Shown one piece after another: positions 47,692 to 55,858 of a stretch of DNA of 64,000 nt. Origin of the DNA: Paenibacillus tundrae (GTDB lineage Bacteria > Bacillota > Bacilli > Paenibacillales > Paenibacillaceae); assembly GCF_036884255.1 (NCBI RefSeq), contig NZ_CP145605.1, forward strand, positions 2,480,001 to 2,544,000, given 5' to 3'. A model generated the notes under the pieces. It was not told where the DNA came from. It saw only the letters and a list, made by a program, of their open reading frames with translations, and did no database searches. Position 1 is the stretch's first letter; each line of letters opens with the position of its first letter. The position numbers and the translations under genes are program-made.

Positions 47692-48519
47692 ATGCGAAAA
47701 ATGAACATATGGCTTTTCACTGCTATTTTGCTGATGTCCGCATTGGGACTTCGTTATTTGCTCCCTCACAATGCGGCAACGGAAAGTACTAGTCCAAGTA
47801 AGCCGCAAACGGAAGAGACGGCTATGCCCACCTTTAGTAGTAATGCTGTTAAGTATGGGAGCTATGGTCAGGATGTCTATGAGTTACAGGGTAGACTGAA
47901 GTATCTCGGATTCTACAATGGTAAAATTGACAGTAATTTTGGCAGTAGCACGTTAAAATCTGTAAAGTGGTTTCAGTCCGAATTCGGAATGAAAGCAGAT
48001 GGAGTCGTTGGCGCTAAGACCAAATTGAAGCTGTACAATGCAACCAAACAGTGGTCACCTACTGAGCCTCCTTTGCATAAGCAGCCGGCTGGAAATAAAC
48101 AAGGGAATGCGGATTCGGCTAATCAAGAACAGAGTGATATGGGTTCAGCCAACACGATGGGACTTTCCGAGAACGAACTCAAAATTATGGCGAATGCCGT
48201 ATATGGAGAAGCACGAGGCGAACCCTTTGAAGGTCAAGTCGCTGTAGCAGCAGTCATATTGAATCGTGTCAACTCCCCAAGCTTCCCAAGCACACCGTCA
48301 GGAGTGATCTTCCAACCTGGTGCGTTTACTGCGGTAGCGGATGGTCAGATTTATTTAGAGCCTAATGCGCAAGCGCGTAAGGCTGTTGAACAAGCGATGA
48401 ATGGCTGGGATCCATCAGGTGGATGTCTGTATTATTTTAATCCGAAGACAGCAACATCGAAATGGATCTGGACTCGTCCTCAGGTAAAAACAATTGGTCA
48501 GCACATCTTCTGTATGTAA
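47692..48519 (+). CDS. sleB: Spore cortex-lytic enzyme SleB-like hydrolase
   Basis: 275 residues. An N-terminal signal peptide or anchor (IWLFTAILLMSALGLRYLL) is followed by a peptidoglycan-binding domain at about 55-125 (YGQDVYELQGRLKYLGFYNG, FQSEFGMKADGVVG), an Asn/Gln-rich linker and a Hydrolase_2 domain from about 160 (MANAVYGEARGE with the catalytic Glu, VILNRVNSPSFP). It degrades spore cortex muramic-lactam peptidoglycan during germination. It stands alone between terminators with a sigma-G-like promoter. The B. subtilis neighbour ypeB is not present here. Confidence 0.93.
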   Translation: MRKMNIWLFTAILLMSALGLRYLLPHNAATESTSPSKPQTEETAMPTFSSNAVKYGSYGQDVYELQGRLKYLGFYNGKIDSNFGSSTLKSVKWFQSEFGMKADGVVGAKTKLKLYNATKQWSPTEPPLHKQPAGNKQGNADSANQEQSDMGSANTMGLSENELKIMANAVYGEARGEPFEGQVAVAAVILNRVNSPSFPSTPSGVIFQPGAFTAVADGQIYLEPNAQARKAVEQAMNGWDPSGGCLYYFNPKTATSKWIWTRPQVKTIGQHIFCM

Positions 48520-48595
48520 TGATCTTATAAGGAGCAGCCATGAAGTCCATTTCTTACTATTTAGGAATATCAATACGGACGTTTTGAATGTTCTC

Positions 48596-48632
48596 AAGAA
48601 GCAACCAGAAGGCGTGTCTTTGGTTGCTTCTT
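48596..48632 (+). terminator. Stem-loop after sleB
   Basis: AAGAAGCAACCA (48596-48607) pairs with TGGTTGCTTCTT (48621-48632), a perfect 12-bp stem; the tail GGCTTTTGG is only weakly T-rich. Confidence 0.65.
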
Positions 48633-48736
48633 GGCTTTTGGATGGGTTAAAATGGTTGATACGCTTAAGGTTTGCTACGCTTAACATCACAACGCAATCG
48701 TGTATGACAAATGACGCCGTAAAGGGGTTTTGACAG

Positions 48737-50017
48737 TTGAATACATCAGGCTTTGAACGAGGAAGTCGGAAACAATTCCGTATACATGTACTGCCTACGA
48801 AACGTTTCAAGACATTCGCTATATCGCTTTACGCGGGGGTTCCTTTACAAGAAGATACAGTTACAAAGGTGGCTCTAACCCCTTTTGTACTTCGACGGGG
48901 AACAGAATCATATCCTGAAACAACGCAGTTCCGTGAACAACTGGAGCATTTGTATGGTGCTGGGTTTGGGTTTGATGTATATAAACGCGGAGACTATCAG
49001 ATTGTACAATTTCGGATGGATACCATTAATGATTCGTTTGTAGGTGGAGATGAGCAGCTGCTGGATCGTTCTTTTGCTTTCCTAGGGGAAGTGCTCACTC
49101 GCCCTGCTCAGGAGAACGGACATTTCAGGTCATCTTATGTACAGGCTGAGCGTGAAACGGTACGCAAAAAGCTGGAATCCATCGTGAATGATAAAATGCG
49201 TTACGCTGCAGAGCGAAGCATTGAGGAGATGTGTAAGCATGAGCCTTACCGTCTGCATCCATTGGGTGAACGCAAAGATCTTTCTACTATTGAACCTCAG
49301 GGTTTGACAAATTCATATCAATCATGGTTGCAGGATGCAAGTATGGATCTCTATGTGGTCGGAGATACAACGTTGGAAGAAGTGGAGAACCTGGTCGAGC
49401 GACATTTTAATGTGGAGCGAGTAACGTCTGCTGACTATCATGCGCAAGAAGCTTCTGTCGGAGATAATGAAGTCAATACAGTGGTTGAACGAATGAGTGT
49501 CAGTCAAGGTAAACTTAATATGGGATTACGGACATCGATCACGTACAGAGACCCTGAATATGCATCGGCCTTGCTGTACAATGGTATTTTGGGTGGGTAT
49601 CCTCATTCGAAGTTGTTCGTTAATGTTCGTGAGAAAGAAAGTTTAGCTTATTACGCTTCTTCACGTTATGACGGTCATAAGGGGATTGCAACCATTCAAT
49701 CAGGGATCGAAATTCCCAATTATGAGAAGGCTGTGACCATTATCAAACAGCAGCTTGAAGAGATGAAAAGTGGAGCAATCACGGATCTGGAGATGTCGCA
49801 GACCAAGGCGATGATTCGCAATCTTTTGAAAGAAATGCAGGATTCTGCTTATGAGATGATCGCCTATGATTTTAATCGCCAATTATCAGGGAAAGATCGT
49901 ACAGTTGAAGAGCTGCTGAATCAAGTAGAGTCCGTTAGCAAAGTTGATGTTCAACAAGCAGCGGAGAAGTTCCGTCTGGATACGATTTATTTCTTGCGCG
50001 ATGAGAAGGAGGAATAA
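48737..50017 (+). CDS. yfmF: YfmF, M16-like EF-P modification-associated protein (catalytically degenerate)
   Basis: 426 residues with the M16 peptidase fold. The zinc motif is not conserved: the expected HxxEH position reads QLEHLYG, so it is probably an inactive partner. C-terminal M16 features remain (GILGGYPHSKLFVNVREKESLAYYASS). It pairs with the next gene as in insulinase-like heterodimers. The family is linked to EF-P 5-aminopentanol modification in Bacillus, supported here by ymfI two genes on. TTG start follows AAAGGGG. Confidence 0.9.
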   Translation: MNTSGFERGSRKQFRIHVLPTKRFKTFAISLYAGVPLQEDTVTKVALTPFVLRRGTESYPETTQFREQLEHLYGAGFGFDVYKRGDYQIVQFRMDTINDSFVGGDEQLLDRSFAFLGEVLTRPAQENGHFRSSYVQAERETVRKKLESIVNDKMRYAAERSIEEMCKHEPYRLHPLGERKDLSTIEPQGLTNSYQSWLQDASMDLYVVGDTTLEEVENLVERHFNVERVTSADYHAQEASVGDNEVNTVVERMSVSQGKLNMGLRTSITYRDPEYASALLYNGILGGYPHSKLFVNVREKESLAYYASSRYDGHKGIATIQSGIEIPNYEKAVTIIKQQLEEMKSGAITDLEMSQTKAMIRNLLKEMQDSAYEMIAYDFNRQLSGKDRTVEELLNQVESVSKVDVQQAAEKFRLDTIYFLRDEKEE

Positions 50018-50020
50018 CCG

Positions 50021-51301
50021 GTGGAGAGCATAAGATATGAACATTTGCAGGAAACGCTGTATTACGAAGTCATGGAAAATGGACTGCATGTCTATATACT
50101 GCCTAAGCCGGGATTCCAGAAAACGTATGCTACGTTTGCTACGAAATATGGATCGGTTGATAATCATTTTCGAGTAGAGGGACAAGAAGAGGTGAAAGTG
50201 CCAGATGGCATTGCTCACTTTTTGGAGCACAAAATGTTTGAAGAGCCCACTGGTGATATTTTTGCTACTTTTGCGTCTAATGGTGCTTCGGCGAACGCAT
50301 TTACCAGCTTCGATCAGACCGTTTATTTGTTTTCTGCCACAGAGCATATTAACGAAAATATACAAACATTAATCAATTTTGTGCAAAATCCGTATTTTAC
50401 GGATCAAAATGTGGACAAGGAAAAAGGTATTATCGGCCAAGAAATTAATATGTATTCCGATAATCCCGATTGGCGTGTTTACTTTGGCTTAATTGAAGCT
50501 ATGTATCAGAAACATCCTGTGCATATCGACATTGCGGGTACTGTTGAATCCATAAGTGGGATCACGAAGGAAACGTTATACAATTGTTACCATTCTTTCT
50601 ACCATCCGAGTAACATGCTCTTGTTTGTTGTTGGCGGGGTAGACCCAGAAGAAGTGATGGAGCTGGTTCGTAGGAACCAGGCGGAGAAAAGTTTTGAGTC
50701 CCAAGGACAGATCGAGCGTCTGTTCGAGGATGAACCAGAGCAAGTAGGAGAGGCCAGACGGGAATCCAAACTCGCTGTATCCTTGCCTAAGTGTCTCTTT
50801 GGTTTCAAGGAAACAGAGGTTGGATTCACTGGAGAAGAATTGCTGCGTCGCGACATGGCTACCAAATTAATGATGGATCTACTCTTTGGCTCCAGTACAC
50901 CACTGTTCCAGAAGCTGTATGATGAGGATCTGATCTCAGATAGTTTCGGATTTGAATACAACAGCTCGCCGCAGTATGCATTCTCGGCTATTGGTGGTGA
51001 CACGAAGGATCCAGATCTGCTGCTCACCCGAATCCGTGAAGAAGTCGATGCTATCGTGGCGAAAGGATTTGAAGCCTCTGATTTTGAACGGGCTCGCAAA
51101 AAGAAAATAGGTGGATATTTACGAATGCTGAATTCACCAGAGAACATTGCACATGAATTTACACGTCAACAATTCCGTGGAGGGGACTTCTTCAACATGT
51201 TACCGGTGTATGAATCCCTTACCTTGGAAGAAGTAAATGACAGATTAAAAGAACACATTCGTTGGGATCAACTAGCGGTATCGCTTGTCGTGAGTCCTTA
51301 A
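50021..51301 (+). CDS. yfmH: YfmH, active M16 peptidase of the EF-P modification locus
   Basis: 426 residues. The complete zinc motif HFLEH is at residues 66-70, and the downstream Glu lies in EKGIIGQEINMYSDNPDWRV, so it should be catalytic. It follows the inactive paralogue by 3 bases with AAGGAGG within the gap. Together they probably form a heterodimer that processes a peptide connected with EF-P modification; that role comes from family naming and genome context. Confidence 0.92.
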   Translation: MESIRYEHLQETLYYEVMENGLHVYILPKPGFQKTYATFATKYGSVDNHFRVEGQEEVKVPDGIAHFLEHKMFEEPTGDIFATFASNGASANAFTSFDQTVYLFSATEHINENIQTLINFVQNPYFTDQNVDKEKGIIGQEINMYSDNPDWRVYFGLIEAMYQKHPVHIDIAGTVESISGITKETLYNCYHSFYHPSNMLLFVVGGVDPEEVMELVRRNQAEKSFESQGQIERLFEDEPEQVGEARRESKLAVSLPKCLFGFKETEVGFTGEELLRRDMATKLMMDLLFGSSTPLFQKLYDEDLISDSFGFEYNSSPQYAFSAIGGDTKDPDLLLTRIREEVDAIVAKGFEASDFERARKKKIGGYLRMLNSPENIAHEFTRQQFRGGDFFNMLPVYESLTLEEVNDRLKEHIRWDQLAVSLVVSP

Positions 51302-51323
51302 CATGGAGAGGGGAACAGGACAA

Positions 51324-52076
51324 ATGTTGAAGCCGATTGGAGAAATGACAGTGCTGGTTACTGGTGCGAGTGGAGGCATTGGAGCAGCCATTGCAGAGCG
51401 CTTTGCGAGAGTTGGCATGAATGTGGTAATCCACTACATGAAATCACATGAAGCAGCCAATGAAGCGGCTAGAAGATGTATGGAGCAAGGTAGTGGCAAG
51501 GTAATGACGGTATCTGCGGATCTTCGCAGCCGGGAACAGATTGGACGTATGCGAGAGAAGCTGGAAAGTCACGGGCTTATGCCTGATATACTGGTCAACA
51601 ACGCGGGGATATCCCATTACGGAATGCTCGCAGATGTCACGGAAGAAATATGGGATGAAGTGATGGCAATCAATCTGAAAGGTACATTTATGTGTACACA
51701 GGAAATGATGCCGCATATGATCTCACAACGATATGGACGAATTATTAACGTGTCATCCATATGGGGGTTGTCAGGTGCCTCCTGTGAAGTGCTGTATTCC
51801 ACGACTAAGGGAGGCTTAAATGCCTTTACCAAGGCGTTAGCCAAAGAGCTTGCACCATCTGGGGTGACCGTAAATGCGGTCGCTCCCGGGGCGGTTCAGA
51901 CATCAATGTTAGATCATTTAGATCAGAATGAGTTGAAATTGTTAGAAGAGGAAATTCCCGCTGGAAGACTTGCTCAGCCTGATGAAATTTCGTCACTGGT
52001 TTATTTCCTCGCCTTACCAGAGTCTGGATACATTAATGGGCAGATCATAAGTCCTAACGGAGGCTGGCTTACGTAA
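51324..52076 (+). CDS. ymfI: EF-P 5-aminopentanone reductase YmfI (SDR family)
   Basis: About 250 residues, classical short-chain dehydrogenase. TGASGGIG at residues 13-20 binds NADP(H), NNAGIS follows, and the catalytic pair sits in YSTTKGGLNAFTKALA. In B. subtilis YmfI reduces the 5-aminopentanone on EF-P to 5-aminopentanol. ATG at 51324 has GAGAGGGG upstream; ATG at 51303 lies before that site. A FabG-like role cannot be excluded from sequence alone, but the yfmF-yfmH neighbours favour the EF-P role. Confidence 0.9.
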   Translation: MLKPIGEMTVLVTGASGGIGAAIAERFARVGMNVVIHYMKSHEAANEAARRCMEQGSGKVMTVSADLRSREQIGRMREKLESHGLMPDILVNNAGISHYGMLADVTEEIWDEVMAINLKGTFMCTQEMMPHMISQRYGRIINVSSIWGLSGASCEVLYSTTKGGLNAFTKALAKELAPSGVTVNAVAPGAVQTSMLDHLDQNELKLLEEEIPAGRLAQPDEISSLVYFLALPESGYINGQIISPNGGWLT

Positions 52077-52197
52077 TTCGCTTGGATCATGAGACTGGAG
52101 CATTGCTGGATGATTTACCCTGTATATAAAATGTTCGGAAAGCACATATTACAACTGTTGATTTTAAATCTCATGCGACAGCTAAGGAGGATTTATC

Positions 52198-52461
52198 ATG
52201 TCAACAGAAAAAACAGTGGTCTCTAACTTTGACACTTGGAAGAAGTTCTTAGGTGATCGCGTACTGCAAGCAGAGAAGATGGGTATGAGTGAAGATACCA
52301 TCAACAAACTTGCCTACGAGATCGGTGACTTTCTGGATGAGAAAGTCGATCCGGCGAACCATTCCAACCGGGCATTGAAGGAATTATGGGATGTCGGCGA
52401 TGCAGATGAGCGTCGCACGATCGCGTGCCTGATGGTCAAATTGGCCAAACAAAACGCATAA
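52198..52461 (+). CDS. ymfJ: YmfJ-like DUF3243 protein
   Basis: 87 residues, helical and soluble, beginning STEKTVVSNFDTWKKFLGDRV and ending LWDVGDADERRTIACLMVKLA. DUF3243 family; function unknown. ATG at 52198 follows AAGGAGG. It is a single gene closed by a terminator. Confidence 0.88.
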   Translation: MSTEKTVVSNFDTWKKFLGDRVLQAEKMGMSEDTINKLAYEIGDFLDEKVDPANHSNRALKELWDVGDADERRTIACLMVKLAKQNA

Positions 52462-52476
52462 GTTTAACAGATGGAG

Positions 52477-52501
52477 AGCTCCCGCAAGGGGGCTTTTCTC
52501 T
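52477..52501 (+). terminator. GCAA-loop terminator after ymfJ
   Basis: AGCTCCC (52477-52483), loop GCAA, GGGGGCT (52488-52494), then TTTTCTCT. Almost the same hairpin as at 31844. Confidence 0.85.
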
Positions 52502-52659
52502 AATGATTACAGACTGATTACAGACCTGTTCTTGTAATTCATTTTCATTTTATATATCATTAACGTGACCCATTTTTAGAAGATGACTCAGTTTGCTGTC
52601 TTAAGGACGCGTTCTGTTGCTGTCGAATAATGTGGAATAATGCATTACGGGGTGTTCAA

Positions 52660-53427
52660 ATGGAATCTAAACAATGGTATATGGAATACAAAATACATAA
52701 GAACAGACCCGGCCTTTTGGGGGATATCGCCTCCATGCTGGGGATGCTTGAAGTGAATATATTGACCATCAATGGTGTTGAGGGCAAAACTCGTGGTATG
52801 CTTCTTGAATCGGATGATGATGAGAAGATTCGTCTTTTAGGCGAGATGCTTGCTAAAGTTAACAGCATTACCGTGTCAGCTTTGCGCCAACCGAAGCTAG
52901 TTGATATACTGGCTGTTCGTCATGGTCGATATATCGATCGTGATTCTGATGATCGTAAAACATTTCGTTTTACACGTGATGAACTTGGGTTACTTGTGGA
53001 CTTTTTGGGTGAAGTATTTAAAAGGGAAGGCAACCAGGTTATCGGGTTACGCGGTATGCCGCGCGTAGGGAAAACGGAATCTATTATTGCGGGTAGTGTG
53101 TGCGCGATGAAACGTTGGACCTTTGTGTCGTCCACCCTCCTTCGTCAGACCATAAGGAGTCAACTATCCGAGGACGAAATGAATCCAAACAATGTATTTA
53201 TCATCGATGGTATTGTCAGTACGATTCGTTCGAGCGAACGGCACTATAACTTGTTACAGGATATCATGACGATGCCAAGTACTAAGGTCATTGAGCATCC
53301 AGATATTTTTGTACAGGAATCCGAGTATGATTATAATGATTTTGACATTATCATTGAGCTTCGGAACAATCCAGGCGAAGAAATTATTTATGATACGTTT
53401 ACGGCCAGCTACACCGATGAACTGTAA
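52660..53427 (+). CDS. ymfK: YmfK-type DUF3388 protein with ACT-like and P-loop segments
   Basis: 255 residues. The N-terminal 75 residues look like an ACT domain (YKIHKNRPGLLGDIASMLG, VNILTINGVEGKTRGMLLE). The second half has a Walker A-like GLRGMPRVGKTESIIAG and a hydrophobic strand with acid (NNVFIIDGIV) like Walker B. The combination suggests a ligand-sensing NTPase, but function is unknown. ATG at 52660 follows a weak ACGGGGTG; the upstream in-frame start at 52630 is less likely. It stands between ymfJ and rodZ as in Bacillus. Confidence 0.87.
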   Translation: MESKQWYMEYKIHKNRPGLLGDIASMLGMLEVNILTINGVEGKTRGMLLESDDDEKIRLLGEMLAKVNSITVSALRQPKLVDILAVRHGRYIDRDSDDRKTFRFTRDELGLLVDFLGEVFKREGNQVIGLRGMPRVGKTESIIAGSVCAMKRWTFVSSTLLRQTIRSQLSEDEMNPNNVFIIDGIVSTIRSSERHYNLLQDIMTMPSTKVIEHPDIFVQESEYDYNDFDIIIELRNNPGEEIIYDTFTASYTDEL

Positions 53428-53509
53428 GGCTGCGTGAAAGATCATGAAATAGATTAGCACCAACTAGAGCATTTTGCACAATCCGAAAGATCAACTATCA
53501 AACCCATAG

Positions 53510-53542
53510 GATCTAGGCGAGACTTCGTTTTTCGTCTAGATC
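53510..53542 (+). terminator. Stem-loop before rodZ
   Basis: GATCTAGGCG (53510-53519) pairs with CGTCTAGATC (53533-53542) including one G-T pair; the trailing sequence is TTGTACCC, so it is a weak terminator at best. Confidence 0.5.
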
Positions 53543-53621
53543 TTGTACCCTTGAGCATGTGGGATCGAATGATGCAAAATGCTGACTACAGAGAAAAAGA
53601 AAAACTGAAGGAGGAGATGGC

Positions 53622-54656
53622 ATGTCTGAACTGGGTCAGCAGTTGAGAGAGGCCCGGCTGCAAAAAGGGATGAGTCTTGACGACGTACAGGAAATGACTA
53701 AAATTCGCAAAAGGTACTTGGAGGCAATAGAAGCAGGGGATTACAAGGTGCTTCCAGGTAGCTTCTATGTGCGTGCGTTCATTAAAACCTATGCGGAAAC
53801 GGTTGGACTGAACCCTGATGAGCTGTTAGAGGGTCACAAAAAGGATGTACCGGCAGAGGAAGCCGAAGCGACTATGGAGCCTGTTATTCAGAAACGTTCC
53901 AGTCGTCCGGTCGAGCGGAATAATCGCTGGATGTCAGTCGCTTTAATGTGGACATTCCCATTACTAATTCTAGTGTTGCTTTATGCCTTCTGGTCTTCGG
54001 GCAAGGGTGGAGAAGAAACTCCAAGTCTGGATGATACAAAGATTACAGATAGCCAGCAACAACCAGATGATAAGCCAGATCAACCTGCGGATAACGGACA
54101 GGCGGCTAATCCACCATCTACGGAAACAGGTGGAGATGAAGGTACTGCAGGTGGTAACGGCGGGGGTCAAGAAGATACGGGACAGACAGGTGAACAAACC
54201 GATGATTCTGAAGGCCAAACGCCTGAGGACACGGAGGAGGAGCCAACTAGTCCGCCTACAGGGGTAGCTGTGACTGAAGATGGCAAATCAGGCAATATCA
54301 CAAACTTTAAAGTGAGTGGAAGTGCAGGACAGCCTGTGACGGTAACGATTAATGCTTCAGGTGAGAGCTGGCTTGAGGTGTACAAAGGTGAAAATTCCAG
54401 CGGCGAAAAACTGCAGTTCGGTATGACTGCTGATGGAAACTCATTTACGTTTAATTTGGATAGTTCAGGTCTTTACATTAAATCCGGTCGTGCTTCAGCA
54501 ACGACTATTGAGGTAGGCGGACAAGTGGTAACAGACGGTAAAGCCACGAATCGGATCCGTTTACAGCTTGGGGATGACAGTGCTGCTAGCACAACAACGG
54601 ATAGTGTAGACTCTACATCAACGGACGGAAGCGAAGGCACAGCCACTGGCGAATAA
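53622..54656 (+). CDS. rodZ: RodZ-like cytoskeletal membrane protein
   Basis: 344 residues. An N-terminal Xre-type helix-turn-helix (LGQQLREARLQKGMSLDDVQEMTKIRKRYLEAIE) is followed by a single membrane helix near 102-125 (ALMWTFPLLILVLLYAFW), a long Gln/Asp/Gly/Thr-rich extracellular stretch at about 130-215, and a C-terminal DUF4115 domain (VTINASGESWLEVYKGENS). RodZ links MreB filaments to the elongation machinery. The ATG lies behind AAGGAGGAG. pgsA, cinA and recA follow as in Bacillus. Confidence 0.94.
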   Translation: MSELGQQLREARLQKGMSLDDVQEMTKIRKRYLEAIEAGDYKVLPGSFYVRAFIKTYAETVGLNPDELLEGHKKDVPAEEAEATMEPVIQKRSSRPVERNNRWMSVALMWTFPLLILVLLYAFWSSGKGGEETPSLDDTKITDSQQQPDDKPDQPADNGQAANPPSTETGGDEGTAGGNGGGQEDTGQTGEQTDDSEGQTPEDTEEEPTSPPTGVAVTEDGKSGNITNFKVSGSAGQPVTVTINASGESWLEVYKGENSSGEKLQFGMTADGNSFTFNLDSSGLYIKSGRASATTIEVGGQVVTDGKATNRIRLQLGDDSAASTTTDSVDSTSTDGSEGTATGE

Positions 54657-54729
54657 CCGAAGTCACTGTGGGGGACACTAACGTTGTCTTAACTTGCAGT
54701 TAATCTTCGGTAAAGCGAGGTGGAAGGCT

Positions 54730-54894
54730 ATGACAGTCAGCTGGATCGTAACAGGTTTAGGGATTATTGTCAGCCTCCTGGGGTACTATTTAACCCCGAG
54801 CGCTTGGGGTTACGGAATTTTGGGTTTTGGACTTGCACATGTGATTCTGGGTGTGCTTGATATGTTCAGACAACCAAACCGCAGCAGGTATTAG
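54730..54894 (+). CDS. Small two-helix membrane protein
   Basis: 54 residues: MTVSWIVTGLGIIVSLLGYY, a Pro/Ser/Trp turn, then GYGILGFGLAHVILGVLDMF and a basic tail. It is almost entirely membrane helices, with no recognised family. ATG at 54730 follows GAGGTGGAAGG; an in-frame upstream start at 54694 lacks a site. It lies 73 bases after rodZ and before a very strong hairpin, so it may share the rodZ transcript. Confidence 0.7.
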   Translation: MTVSWIVTGLGIIVSLLGYYLTPSAWGYGILGFGLAHVILGVLDMFRQPNRSRY

Positions 54895-54897
54895 GCT

Positions 54898-54967
54898 ATA
54901 AACAACAGAAAAAGCATTCTTGATCAGCCAACCATGGAGGGTCAAGAATGCTTTTTCTGTTGTTTAT
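54898..54967 (+). terminator. Perfect 26-bp inverted-repeat terminator
   Basis: The segment 54898-54923 is the exact complement of 54942-54967 with an 18-base loop. The A-rich and T-rich outer arms (ACAACAGAAAAAGC and its complement) allow termination on both strands. No reverse-strand gene is near. Confidence 0.9.
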
Positions 54968-55047
54968 CTTCTCTAAAATTAGACTTTTCAATAGGCTATC
55001 CTCTATAATGTTACACAGAACATATGATAACTGAAAGGGTGACCGGT

Positions 55048-55539
55048 TTGAGTTCAGAAAATTCTTTTGATATCGTGTCTAAGATGGACTTGCAGGAACT
55101 GACTAATGCCGTAACACAAACGGAAAAGGAAATAGGCACACGTTATGATTTTAAGGGGAGCAAGAGTAGCTTGAAATTGGACAAAGATGCTCTAACAATT
55201 GTGTCTGATGATGAGAGCAAGCTCAAGTCTGTCATTGATGTGTTGCAATCGAAGATGGCTAAACGAGGGCTACCTCTGAAGAATATTGATTATGGCAAGG
55301 TTGAACCAGCTTCTTCGGGAACCGTTCGTCAACGTCTGAGCTTCAAACAGGGAATTGACCAGGATATTGCTAAAAAAATCAATATTTTGATTCGTGATTC
55401 CAAGATGAAAGTGAAGAGCCAGATTCAGGGTGATCAACTACGGGTAACTGGAAAAAGTAAGAATGATTTGCAAGCGGTAATGCAATTGTTGAATGGTGCA
55501 AATCTGCCACTAGATCTGCAGTATACCAACTTTAAATAA
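55048..55539 (+). CDS. yajQ: YajQ-family nucleotide-binding protein
   Basis: 163 residues, UPF0234/YajQ family: NSFDIVSKMDLQELTNAVTQ, EIGTRYDFKGSKSSLKLDKD, and RQRLSFKQGIDQDIAKKINI. YajQ proteins bind nucleotides, with c-di-GMP binding reported for Xanthomonas, through two RNP-like folds. TTG at 55048 is chosen because GAAAGGGTGA precedes it; ATG at 55024 lies before that site. It stands between two strong terminators as a single-gene unit. Confidence 0.94.
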   Translation: MSSENSFDIVSKMDLQELTNAVTQTEKEIGTRYDFKGSKSSLKLDKDALTIVSDDESKLKSVIDVLQSKMAKRGLPLKNIDYGKVEPASSGTVRQRLSFKQGIDQDIAKKINILIRDSKMKVKSQIQGDQLRVTGKSKNDLQAVMQLLNGANLPLDLQYTNFK

Positions 55540-55552
55540 GCCATGCGTTCAG

Positions 55553-55579
55553 AACGCTTGAAATTCACAAGCGTTTTTT
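55553..55579 (+). terminator. Terminator after yajQ
   Basis: AACGCTTG (55553-55560) pairs with CAAGCGTT (55568-55575), followed by a T run to 55579. The end of the T run forms part of the next promoter's -35. Confidence 0.9.
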
Positions 55580-55606
55580 GACACTGCAATGGGCGTATAT
55601 TATACT
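55578..55606 (+). promoter_or_regulatory. Strong sigma-A promoter for pgsA-cinA
   Basis: Perfect TTGACA at 55578-55583, 17-base spacer, TATACT at 55601-55606. This is the best consensus promoter in the window; its -35 starts in the T tract of the yajQ terminator. Confidence 0.85.
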
Positions 55607-55858
55607 AAGTGTGCATTGCTGGCAATCCATCATATTAGCCCAGTCATCATCGTTTGCTGACTTTGTGATAAGCAGTACATTTTCTGGAAGTCACCGGAAC
55701 GTTTTAAACGCTTTTACGTTTGAACGGTGGACTTTATTTTTGCGTTTTTTACATAGTGAGGCATGTTGCTGAAGTGTACAAATTACAAGTTTCTGATGAT
55801 GCATCTGGGATAAAGATGAGTGTTTGGAGTTATTGGAGGATAAGAGGGAGGGCGTCTT
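55607..55858 (+). other. Long untranslated leader of pgsA
   Basis: About 250 bases from the promoter to the pgsA start. Overlapping short frames at 55578 and 55720 lack binding sites and recognisable content. It includes A/T-rich runs and an ACGTTT/AAACG repeat near 55700-55720. No riboswitch class recognised. Confidence 0.4.

Noticed and set aside
48494-48733. 79-codon ORF after sleB
   Set aside because: Overlaps the end of sleB and a stem-loop; no binding site or similarity.
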